Assembly: GCA_022702705.1 (NCBI GenBank)
Contig: CM040432.1
Location: 45,534,540-45,598,539 of the forward strand
Length of the DNA stretch: 64,000 nucleotides
Origin: Papilionanthe hookeriana x Papilionanthe teres
Lineage: Eukaryota > Streptophyta > Magnoliopsida > Asparagales > Orchidaceae
Direction of reading: 5' to 3'
Under the pieces are notes generated by a model. It saw nothing but the letters and a program-made list of their open reading frames with translations. It did no database searches and was not told the origin of the DNA. The position numbers were made by a program, and so were the translations under genes. Positions 24,266 to 34,299 of the stretch are shown here, piece by piece (within the stretch, counting starts at the first letter, position 1; every line of letters starts with the position of its first letter).

Positions 24266-24299
24266 CCTAGGAAGTTGGAATGTTAGTTACAATGATAGC

Positions 24300-24722
24300 T
24301 CATATACATGACAAAATCAAAGAGTTAGTTATATTCATATCTTCAGAACTAAGTAGCCAACCAAAAGAATAATTGATGAACGTTCTGAGGAGTTTTAAGA
24401 AAGCTTTTGGATGGACCGTAGTAGGCATGAAAGGTTCTTTCCTTCGATATGTATGCATAGGATCTTGGTGGATGAAAATCATAAACCTCAGAAAGATCCA
24501 CAAAAGAGATTGAACCCTATTATGAAAGAATCTGTCAAGAAGGAGATTATAAACTAGCTTGAAGATGGTATAATTTATCTCATTTCAGATAGTGCCTATG
24601 TTAGCCCTATCCATTGTGTTCCTGTGAAAGAGGGAGTGACTGTGCTAGTGAACAAAGAAAAAGAACTGATCACCACTAGACATGTCATATGTAGCAATTA
24701 CAAAAAAATTAAACTCAGCCAC
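24300..24722 (+). pseudogene. G1 reverse transcriptase, N-terminal part
   Basis: Translations in shifting frames give LVIFISSELSSQP, SFKKAFGWT, ICMHRILVDENHKPQKDPQK, then LNPIMKESVKKEII and SAYVSPIHCVPVKEG. This is the typical Athila protease-RT linker and RT start. At least one frame change (near 24400) and stops are present. The reading breaks at the sequence for NYKKIKLS(AT), where S2 was inserted, and resumes after 26451. Confidence 0.72.
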
Positions 24723-26446
24723 TGATCCCCGAATATTTATGCTTGCGATTTTGATAGTAAATTTATGATTTATAATATGGGATACTACGCAAGCATACGT
24801 ATCGTTTATTAAGTAATATAAGACTTTCTGATTAAGACCCGAGATATCAAATTCACAGGGAAATGTCTAAAACTTTAACGAAATAAGAAAAATAACTTTT
24901 TACTTTTTTAATTGATTTTTTTAAGTATGTTTTAAGGTACAAATTTTAAAAAGTTGTTTTTGATATTCTTAATAAAAAGTTAAGCAGAAAATTAAAATTA
25001 TCAATATTCTAAACACAATATAAAAGCTATAAGAATCAAACATCGTTTTCCTTCTTCAACGAATCATTAATAATTATGGATATTTATGTTGTGGAAATAT
25101 TTAAATGTATTGTGCCAAATAGGAGCAATTATATTCTTTACCCTTACTTGGTTCTATAAAGAAAATTGGTTAATTTGAAAATTTGAAATTTTGTAGATGG
25201 GTTAGGAAGAGAAGATACCAGCTGTCACTCTAGAGTTCCCTCTATTCCCTCTACCTGGGGGCTAACATCTCATAACAAAATTTAAAATAACAAACCAAAT
25301 TAGGGGGCTTTAGCCTGTTACTCTAAAGTCCTCTAATTTTACTCCTCAATAAATTTTATCTCTCTATATATTTGCATTCAATCATATGGACTATAATTCT
25401 CACCCATATAATTGCATGTGATTCTTTCCAATTGTTGTTTGAGATAATACCGCATTGGATCTTACATAATCTCACAACAAATTTTAACATGTTAATTGGC
25501 CACATCAAGAAGTAAATTAAGAACAAGGAATTGAATCATCACAATTTATTCCAGCATTAAACACTTATACTTTCCACAACATACTTCCATAATTTAATTA
25601 CTTCATCATCTAAGAAAGAAAAAGATAAACTAAACTACTCATATTTCATGAAGAAAACACAAAGAAAACTTGATTTGAAAGCATAAACCATGATAAAAAC
25701 ACAACAATCTTACTTAAAAACAAAGTAAAAAAAAAATATCTGAAAATCCTCTCCACAAGACTCTAGAAGTTCCTTTAAAATTTTGTGCTTTCCACAATAA
25801 AACTCTATAGAGATTGGCGCCCAACTCTGATGATTCTAATAAAAACTTTAGACTTCAATAAAAACTAGATATAATGATAAAAAAAAATTGGTGAGAAGAA
25901 AACTTCACACCAACCTTTTTTCTTTCTTACTCTCTACTCTCTACTAACAACTATAGAACTACACTAAGAAACTCTTTAAAAATAGAAGAACTCCAACCCT
26001 AATTCAATTCAAAACTCTCTCTTGCAAATTATGAGGTTTCATTTTTATAATTTTCCAAAAGGTGTCTTGGTGTCTCTTCAAATCATATCCAGATTCAGTG
26101 TATCCACCAAAAGATGCATCCCTTCAATCACATTTGCCGCCCAAAGGAAGTTAAGGAAGTTAGGACCAAAAGTTGCTTCAAACACCCCTTGAAAGTGGAG
26201 CAAAATTTGATTAAAATTCAATTTTTAACAGTGGCGCTTAAGTGCCGGCACTTTGGCGCCAGAGGCCAAATTTCTCGAACTTCACAATTTTGCTCCAAAT
26301 TTGATCATTTTTCGCTCCTTTTATCATAATTAATCATTTTCATCATATTTATAAGAAAAATACAAAATACCTTCCATTAAAGTGCAATATCATCAAAAAT
26401 AGGTATAAAAATTTGCATAAAAACACAATATATTTTAGGTGTTGTA
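24723..26446 (-). mobile_element. Solo LTR S2, Athila-type (subfamily A), inside G1 RT
   Basis: A 5-bp target duplication GCCAC (24718-24722, 26447-26451) flanks a 1724-bp LTR. On the minus strand it starts TACAACACC (expected TG, so one terminal base is changed) and carries the subfamily-A block GATATTGCACTTTAA near 26378-26392 and the CATACGTATCG block near 24794. Removing it and one GCCAC rejoins the RT reading across SATRKDYFPLPFLDQML. A GGCGCC-type palindrome pair is at 26232-26260. Confidence 0.87.
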
Positions 26447-26451
26447 GCCAC

Positions 26452-28150
26452 TAGGAAAGATTATTTTCCTTTACCTTTCTTAGATCAGATGTTGAATAGG
26501 TTAACCGACCACCGATATTTCTAGTTTTTGGATGGGTATTCAGGGTATCATCAACTTCGTGTTACTCCAGAGGATCAGTATAAGCCACATTCACGAGTCC
26601 ATATGGGACCTTTACTTTATAAGAATGTCCTTTGGGTTATGTAATGCATCCGCTATGTTTCAGCGGTGCATGATGTCGATTTTCTGTGACCTAATTGAGA
26701 AGGGTATATAAGTATTCATGAAAGACATTTCAGTATTTGCCTCTTCATCTGACCATTGTATTGCCTCTTAAATTGATTCTTATTTAGACCATATGACCAT
26801 AGTATTGAGACTATGTGAGGAAACAAATCTTGTTCTTAATTGGGAAAAGTGCCACTTTATGGTTACTGAAGGAATTGTGTTGGGACACAAAATTATTGAG
26901 AGAGGTATGGAGATAGATCTAGCCAAGATTTAGGTTATTGAAAAACTATTGCCACCCATTTCAGTGAGGGAAGAAAGAATTTTCTTGGGACATGCTAGAT
27001 TTTATCAGTGACACATAAAGGATTTCTCCAGAAATGCTAAATCTTTCTGCCATCTGTTTGAAAAAGATGTCCTATTGGATTTCGTTCAAGATTGTCATAC
27101 TGCCTTTAAAAATTTGAAGGAGAAGTTAGTTACTGCACCTATTATTGTCTCACTTGATTAAGGACACTCCTTCGAGTTGATGTGCTATGAGTGTGACTGC
27201 GCCATTGTGAAAATTTTAGGACAAAGGCATGATAAGATGTTTCATGCTATATACTATGCTCCTAAGATCCTTAATGAAGCACAAATTAATCACACCACTT
27301 CTAAAATGGAGCTTATGGCTATAGTATATGTGTTCTTACTGACCATGCCACATTTCAATATCTAATGTCGAAAAAGGTTGCCAAATCAAGATTGATCAGG
27401 TGGGTCCTACTACTGCAAGAGTTCAATATTGAAGTAGTGGATAGGAATGGTATGAAGATTCAAATAATAGATCCTTTATCTTGGCTTGATCAAGGGAGTT
27501 CATGTGCATCTGATGAGGATATCAATGATAATTTTCCTGATGAACAACTGCTTATTGTTAATGATTAGAAAATTATGTGGTATTTTGACATAGTAAAGTA
27601 CATAGTCAGTGATATTTTATCTTATGATTTGACATACCATGAGTGGAAGAAGCTTGTTTATGATGCCAGATACTATTTTTGGGATGACACATATCTTTAT
27701 TAAAAGTGCAAAGATTAGGTGATTAGGAAGTGCTTACCTATAGAAGATACCCAAGATGTGATTAGGAACTTTCATGATTTTAAATTTGGGAGACAATTTA
27801 CGGTTTATAGAACTGTTGCTAATGTTTTATAATTCAGATTTTATTAGCTTACTTTGCTTAGGGATGCAAATGAATAAATAAAGACATATGACAGATGCTA
27901 GAGGGTATATAATAATTACAAGCGAGATGAAATGCCCCTGAATTTTACTTTAGAGATTGGAATTTTTTATTTTTTGGGTTTAGACTTAATGAGATCTTTT
28001 TTACCTTCTTCAAGCTATCTGTATATTTTAATAGTTGTAGACTATATCCTAAAGAAGATACTAGTAGTGACCCTGCCGAATTGTGAAGATCAAAGTGTAT
28101 CTAAACTTTTAAAGAAAAATATTTTTTGAAGATATGGTATGCTGATGCGA
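26452..28150 (+). pseudogene. G1 RT (rest), RNase H and integrase N-terminal part
   Basis: RT resumes with KDYFPLPFLDQML and FLDGYSGYHQL. The catalytic block reads FMKDI (26715-26729) where FMDDF is expected, so one catalytic Asp is lost. RNase H follows (TSKMELMAIVYVF; CYEC for the usual CDAS, losing its first Asp), then VDRNGMKIQIIDPLSWL. Integrase begins with decayed zinc-finger sequence and a core start (LGLDLMRSFLPSS, ILIVVDYI). Several stops and frame changes occur. Sequence stops at RYGM, just before the second integrase Asp. Confidence 0.75.
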
Positions 28151-29524
28151 TGTGACTTTAAATATTCTTTAAAATACAAGAATTTGATACCACTTTTTAG
28201 AAGATTTATTTCCTGGCAAATGGCTTCAAGAACTTGATGTGCGAGGTTTACTTTTATTATTTTATTAGATTTAATTATTGTAAAAGTCACAATTTTAAAC
28301 TCAAGTATACGTATCGTTCAAGTAATATAGGGCTCTAGTGGAGTCCTGGTTATCGATCCACAGGGATAATAAAAATAAAAAGTAAAAATATATAAGTAAT
28401 ATTTTGAAATTTTCTTATGCAAATTATATATATATTTTTATATATATATATATATATTCAAATTTAATTAACTAATAACTTTTACTAAATGAAAGTAAGC
28501 AATAAGCAGGAAAGTAAAGTGAGCAGCAATTAAAATTCAATGTAATTATAAAAAGGACTTTCTCCTCTTTCAACTAATCTAAGAATTATAGATTAATTAT
28601 CTTTTGTAGAGAATTAAGATTATAACATTGTGTCAAATAAAAGCATTGCTATTCTTTACCCTTGGGTCCAGGTGCAAAGAAAATTGACTAATCTATAGTT
28701 AGGCTCAGGATGTATTATTAGTAGAATGGGTTTATCTAGGCTTACACTACTAGATGTCCTAGGGTGGCTATGGTCGGCTCTACCAGTGACTCGTTACCTT
28801 TCTATAAACCAAATTATTAGAATTTAGTCTGTCACTCTAAAAACTAATTAATTCTACACCCAATAAATAATATCTTTCTATTTATTTGCACTTCACCTTA
28901 AACAATCAGCGTATAGCCTGCGATTACCTAAGGATTCATGTGATATCTACTTGTTAAGAATTTATCTCCGGATAGGTCTCAAAATTCTTCAACAGGTTTT
29001 AAGAAATTAAATGGCCAATTTAAAAAGTAAACTAAGATCAGGTATTAATATCATCACAATATTTTAAAATATTTTATATTTAATTCTCCTACGAAGTTTA
29101 ATTAATTTATAATCTTTACATAGTTGAAAGGAGAAAGATAACTAACTACTCAGAACTCATTAAAATAACACAACAAAACATAATTATAAAACTTTGAACC
29201 AAAGTACAAATACTTATCTGAAGTGTTCCTTCAAGAGCTCCGCTGACTTCTACTGACTCCAACGCAATGATGAAAGACTCCAACAGTAATTACACACAAT
29301 AAACACTCAAAATAAACTCACTAGATACAAAATAAAGTGACACCCTAAGTATGGAAGAGACTAAAATAGGCTAAAATGGGTATGTGTACTAAGAGAGGGG
29401 GTTTTGGTGTGTTTTTCTCTGTAGAATGGGCTCCTATTTATAGAGCTCTGAATTTGACCAGGTGTTGCATAAGGCACCTCTTCAAAATTCATCCAACTTC
29501 AATGTATCTTCTAGAAGGTAACCG

Positions 29525-29562
29525 TCGCGCCTAGGCGCCAAGATCTGGCACCTAGGCGCCGG
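29525..29562. repeat. GGCGCC palindrome pair 1 in LTR B1
   Basis: CGCGCCTAGGCGCC and GGCACCTAGGCGCC lie head to tail separated by a short AAGATCT spacer. Each half is self-complementary or nearly so. The surrounding GTAACCG...GGCACCTAGGCGCCGGA also occurs inside the element at 33797-33840. Confidence 0.8.
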
Positions 29563-29771
29563 ACTCCGTGACCAGGTCGTTCACACCTCTTCACTTTGGG
29601 TCTCACCTCTTCGTGATCCAGACCGTTTCCTTATGTCCAAATACATTGTATCACATATCCTATATATTAGGAGTAACTTTCAGTCTTCTAAAAGCTCCAA
29701 TAATTGCTTAACACCAAAAAAAGAACTGCCCAAAGTCATAAAAAAACTTAACAGCATCTGTATCGAATTGG

Positions 29772-29804
29772 GGCTTAGGCGCCGGACTCTGGCGCCTAGG
29801 CGCC
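29772..29804. repeat. GGCGCC palindrome pair 2 in LTR B1
   Basis: GGCTTAGGCGCC and a perfect GGCGCCTAGGCGCC (29791-29804), about 180 bp inside the LTR start on the element's strand. Confidence 0.8.
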
Positions 29805-29981
29805 AGACCAATAATTCCAAAAATTGCTCCATAAGCTCTATTTTTGCTCCTTTTTTCCTTCTTGGACTTTTTTTAATCATCTACATCCAAAAACATGAAA
29901 ATACCTTTCATTAAAACATAATATCCTTAAGAATTGAATCATAAATAAGGCATAAAAATGGGTATTTTTTTAGGTAGATCA

Positions 29982-29996
29982 AATTCCCCCAAACTT
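29982..29996 (-). other. Polypurine tract of Athila-1
   Basis: AAGTTTGGGGGAATT on the minus strand directly precedes the 3' LTR start TGATCTACC. The same tract is found at 55104-55118 in Athila-2. It primes plus-strand DNA synthesis in LTR retrotransposons. Confidence 0.8.
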
Positions 29997-31324
29997 AAAC
30001 GTTAATTGTCCTCAAGTAACCCTTTTAATTACATAAAAATAAATAACATTTGGAATGAAGTTAAAATATTTAAGATTCCTTATAATTTTTGGTTTTATAA
30101 ATGCTTTAGCAAATCATTAACCAAATTTCACTAATTAAGTTTAATTTTAAGAATTAAATAACATTTAACTACCAAATCATAAGACATCCAATTTTTTATT
30201 TATTTCAAGAATAATTGTAGTTTATCATATTAAGGTCACATAGAATATTTATAATAAAAAAATTTTCATGAAACATTTTTCTAGTAAAAATATATCTACA
30301 TAGAAATTAAGTTAAACATGTAATCAATTTTCTTAATATAAGATAATTCAAGTGAAGCCAATTTTTGATTAGGCATTTCCTCAAGTTTTTCCTCACTTTT
30401 TTTTCTTTTTTTTTTCTTTTTTATTTTTTTTCAAGCGAGGATTACTATTTTTGGATAGCTTGTTAATGATTTTGAACTTCACTATCCATAACTTATTTTC
30501 AAAAACTTATACATTTTTTACTTAATGAATATGACATTAATAATTTATTATTTTTCAAAACTTATTTCAATCGTTTCTTTTTCAAGCAATAATCTTGATT
30601 CCTTAGTATTTCAAAAATACAATTCTCTTTACTATAAATAGAAAAATTTTCATCTTATTATTCTTTAAGCTAAATAATTCTATTCTTAAAATCAACCAAA
30701 ATTTTTGAAATTTTAGTTAAGTTTACTAAATTATTTATAAATTCAAAAATTTAGGTAATCTTAAACAAATTTTTGATTCCTTATGTTATGTTAATATATT
30801 TTTAAAGAAAATATTAGTTCTTTAAAGACAAATAATATTTAAATTTGATAAATATTTTCCCTCCCCCAAACTTCAGCTTTAGTATAAATATGAATAATGA
30901 AATTTTCTAAAGCATGAGAGAAAGAAATAAAGAGGAATTAATCTAAGTATAACAATGATGTAGTAAGGAAGAACTAACCTCTACTTCTACACATGCTTCA
31001 ATATGAATATAACAGAAATGATTAAGCATATATAGAAAAGTTTTGTAGAGGAGGAGTTAATTAAATATTTTTCTTTCTTCCTTTTTTTGGAACATGCAAA
31101 TTACTAACTATTCATGAACACTAAACAATAAGCTGAAATAGAAATAAACATTTATAGAAATTCATTCACATCTCAGTCTTAAACACACATCAGATAAGCT
31201 AAGAAACAATTTTAACATAAAAAGTTCACAACAACACTAACAAATAACATCACAATAAATAGTACAAGAAATAAGAAAACACTCTAAAAACAAAATCAAT
31301 AAACTCTAGAGATAAATCAAGCTA
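29997..31324 (-). other. Athila-1 segment between ORF3 and the polypurine tract
   Basis: AT-rich and non-coding, and similar to 55119-56418 in Athila-2 (for example the CCCCCAAACTTAA start and the ATTTAAGATTCCTTATAA block). Confidence 0.55.
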
Positions 31325-32475
31325 CTAATCACTATCTGTAGCTTCATCATCATCATTACCAAAAAAAAACTCCATATCCTTAGGATCAACATAGAGTGAA
31401 AATCTGGGACAAGTAGGGAACTGAACATCATGCTCTCCCTTCAGAAATCTCACTAAAGACTCTGAATACTCGACATCATAATCACTCTTTCTTTGTGTAT
31501 ACTCGTAAAGGTGATCAATCTTCTTGTCTATGGTATCTACTCTGTAGTGAGTTAAGAATAACTCATGCTGCTGCTCTATGAACTGATCATGCATGGTTTC
31601 CCAAAATGTAGATGATGGCTCAGCAGAAGTAGATGGTCTAGAAGTAGAAGCTCTACCTGAATTAGGTAATGAACCAAAAGGTGCAGTTGAACTCTTACCT
31701 CGTAGTTGATAATAAATGCTGACGCTCTCTCTTCCTATAGGCTTTGTCGACTTGAGCTTTTCCTCAGAAAGCTCAGCAACTACTCTAGCACTTTGACATA
31801 GAGAATAGATCAGTGATGGAAAACCAAGTCCAATAGATGTGCTTGAATGAGCAGTAGCCTCCACAGAATCATAAATAATGCTCCCTACATCAAGAGACTT
31901 CCTCTCTTGAATGCAGTTGTTTAGAATAGCTCTATCTCTGGTAACTTCATGCCTTGGAAGAAGACGAGTAGAAATAAAGTAGTGCCATGCCTTGGAAACA
32001 CCATTAAGCTTAGAAGATGAAAAATTTACCCTTTTTCCATTCCGAGTCTTCCGAGCTCCGATACTTATCGATCGAGTAGGCAATGATCATGTCCAAATCT
32101 TCCTCAGATGGAGATAAACCTGAGTAATAACACTCAATGTTTGGCGGCAGGCCATAGAAAATGTTGACGCGTTCAGGAGTGAATCTTACTCCAACTCCTC
32201 AAACGAAAATCTCATATTCCTCCGCATCCACAAAATTAGCATAAAATTCTCTAACCACCGGGATAACGACAACAACAGTGAAATAGCAAAATCATTGCCA
32301 GTTGAGTGCAACGATTGTCTCCTCAATTCCTCCTCCAGGATTATAGAAACTTCGCTCTGAGATAAACTTCCGATTCGTAGCAAAAATTATTATATCGGAA
32401 GTGTGCAGCAGCAGTGATGAACTTACTACGATCAAAGTTTTCTCGTTCATTTCCTCGCTTAGATTTGGGTGCCAT
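31325..32475 (-). pseudogene. Athila-1 ORF3: putative plant transposon protein (PF20167-like)
   Basis: From an ATG at 32475 (MAPKSKRG) to the stop at 31325 it covers about 383 codons, with frame breaks in the first 390 nt; from 32083 on it is open for 252 codons. The central part (SSKLNGVSKAWHYFISTRLL, VTRDRAIL, GLGFPSLIYSLC) resembles the 'putative plant transposon protein' domain found in 3' ORFs of Athila-type elements. A Ser/Thr/Pro linker (STSRPSTSAEP), a likely helical segment (MHDQFIEQQHELF) and an acidic C-terminus (FFFGNDDDEATDSD) follow. No membrane segment is seen in the open part, so it does not look like a classic env. Function unknown. Domain name is from memory by eye. Confidence 0.68.
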
Positions 32476-32808
32476 CTAAACGTGAAAGAAAAACGTAAAA
32501 TAAATTCAATGAATCTATGAAAATAAACTAATTTAAGCTTTTCAAACTTGAAATAGCTTAAACACCCATAGATTTGATCATAAAAAATCAAAATTTTTAT
32601 CAAAATTTTGGGTTTTCTAGATGAGAGCAAAATCCATGGTAAAAATGAAATAATGAGTTTAGAATGTAGATCTGACCTCGTGATGAAGAAATCAGGTAAT
32701 TTCAAGCCCAAAAACTTGAAAATCTGGTTCTAAATGGGATATCTAGGTGGTATTTTCATGAAAATACTATTGAGAAGGAAGCTTAGGCATCAAAAATGGC
32801 GTGTGTGT

Positions 32809-32830
32809 GTGTGTGTGTGGGGGGGGGGGG
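32809..32830. repeat. (GT)n followed by a G-run
   Basis: A GTGTGTGT tract starts at about 32800 and runs into thirteen or more G. It lies in the non-coding stretch between the two 3' ORFs of Athila-1. Homopolymer length may be unreliable. Confidence 0.7.
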
Positions 32831-32864
32831 TTAAGAAGACGAGTTTTTGGGTTCAAGCCGAACC

Positions 32865-32900
32865 GGTGCCTAGGCGCCGAATTCTGGCGCTTAAGCGCCA
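32865..32900. repeat. GGCGCC palindrome pair upstream of ORF3 (Athila-1)
   Basis: GGTGCCTAGGCGCC and TGGCGCTTAAGCGCCA, about 390 nt upstream of the ORF3 ATG at 32475. Athila-2 has its pair about 370 nt upstream of its ORF3. Confidence 0.75.
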
Positions 32901-33295
32901 GACTTGCCTTTCCAGAAACTCGATTTAAATTAAATATTTTCCACCAAATCATATCAAATTTGACTCCTAATTACTCTTATGAGACTATTTATCCATTTTA
33001 TATCCTCCAAATATTTTCACAATTAATTTAAACTGATAGCATAGATCCACATAAATCGATCCAAATTCTTCACTTCAAAATCCTAATATCCATTCCAAAT
33101 TTAACAATCTTCAGTACAAGACTTGTATCAAGGTTCATCGTTTTATAAATAACACAAACAACCAACAAAGCAAACATTCAAATCTAACAACACACATTGA
33201 ACATATTAAGCAAATACACCCATTAAATATTTAAAACACTAAAACAAGACTCGATCACACCTAAAACACATATAGAATCTATTTAACACCGATCT

Positions 33296-33652
33296 TCAAT
33301 TTCCATCTCTTTCGCAATGAAGTTCGCTAGGACCGAAGGGATAGAACATGAACGCCCTTGGAAATTCCAAAGCCATCTTTTCATGAATCCACTTGTTATT
33401 CGCGTAAATTTCTACTTAAGCATCTTGATAGGCAGCCATGTGATCAGATTGAAGTCTGGTTTGCCATTCCAAGTGTTCGTATTGGTGATACATCTCATGG
33501 AGATGATTACCAATACTTTGAAGTTCCGCTTAAATCTTATTCATTCAACTAAACATCTTCTCCAAACTAACAACAATAAAACCATTAAAATAAGGCTGAG
33601 GATCTTTAGGAGATTTGTCTCTCACTTCATTTCCATGATTTCCTCTATCCAT
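33296..33652 (-). pseudogene. Athila-1 short ORF (about 118 codons), function unknown
   Basis: From an ATG at 33652 (MDRGNHGNE) to TGA at 33296. The reading keeps one frame but has about three in-frame stops. It aligns without gaps of note to 58378-58725: KDPQPYFNGFI..SLEK, a helical stretch with HLHEMYHQYEHLEWQ, DHMAAYQDA, and NNKWIHEK. The regular Leu/His/Glu spacing suggests a coiled coil. No known family recognised. It lies between integrase and ORF3 on the same strand. Confidence 0.6.
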
Positions 33653-33803
33653 GGCCACCAAATCCTTCCTAACTCCTCTAAAATGAATTGCTCTGGTCGA
33701 AATTAGTGTTTTTATGGAATTGGGGACTAAAAATAGGCTATAAATAAAGAGATTTCGTGTGAAAAACTGAAGAAATTTAGTTTTTCCACGATCTGTAACC
33801 GCG

Positions 33804-33900
33804 TCGCTTAGGCACGAGAATCTGGCACCTAGGCGCCGGATCATCGATATGCCAGTTATTCTGGCGCTTAGGTGCCAACTTTTGGCGCCTAGGCGCTGGA
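33804..33900. repeat. Two GGCGCC palindrome pairs upstream of the short ORF (Athila-1)
   Basis: Units at 33804-33840 and 33862-33900 repeat the pattern found in the LTR, including the flanking GTAACCG and GAATCTGGCACCTAGGCGCC. They end about 150 nt upstream of the short ORF's ATG. Confidence 0.78.
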
Positions 33901-34227
33901 ACCTCGATCGACTCTGATTCGCCTATCGTTAAATTTTTCAAAGTTTCGGTCGTAAAAATAGGTCTAATAAACGAATATGATCAACACATAAACACAATTA
34001 TGAAAAATTCAAATCATAAACAATCACAAACGAAGGTTAACTTGATCTACTTTTTACTCACATTTGACATGGAGTGGTCCAAGTCCAACTTCTATATACT
34101 TCAAGAAAATGTTTAGCTTAAGCCAATACAAACTTTTTAGCTATTTATTTCTAGAATTTATGTACAAATTCAGTCAAGACCAATGCATAACCTTATAACG
34201 ATAATTAAACTCAAACTAATAAATATG

Positions 34228-34272
34228 GGTTGCCTCCCACAAAGCGCTTGGTTTAACGTCGTCAGCCCGACC
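34228..34272 (-). other. Conserved post-integrase motif of Athila-1
   Basis: The minus strand reads GTCGGGCTGACGACGTTAAA and then CCAAGCGCTTTGTGGGAGGC. This block follows pol in many plant Athila-type elements and is also at 59290-59343. It lies about 40 nt from the last recognisable integrase codons, so the sequence for the integrase GPY/F module is deleted here compared with Athila-2. Confidence 0.7.
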
Positions 34273-34299
34273 TAATTAATCTGTCATTATGATAACATT

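Larger units (their letters stand above)
24265..28152 (+). mobile_element. Athila-type gypsy pol fragment G1, with nested insertions
   Basis: Plus-strand pol sequence from just before RT into the integrase core. It is split by solo LTR S2 at 24723-26446 and cut off at 28152, where the LTR of Athila-1 begins. It lacks its own LTRs, gag and protease in this window. The order of events was G1 first, then S2, and Athila-1 (or its 3' part) inserted into G1 independently. Confidence 0.75.
28153..29981 (-). repeat. 3' LTR of Athila-1, subfamily B
   Basis: It is 1829 bp with TGAC...ATCA ends. It is close to the LTR at 53172-55103: both share a long block near 28725-28790 (53836-53900) including TGGCTATGGTCGGC, and AATACAAGAATTTG near the left end. 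Palindromic GGCGCC pairs are at 29525-29562 and 29772-29804. The left end abuts G1 integrase sequence. Confidence 0.82.
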
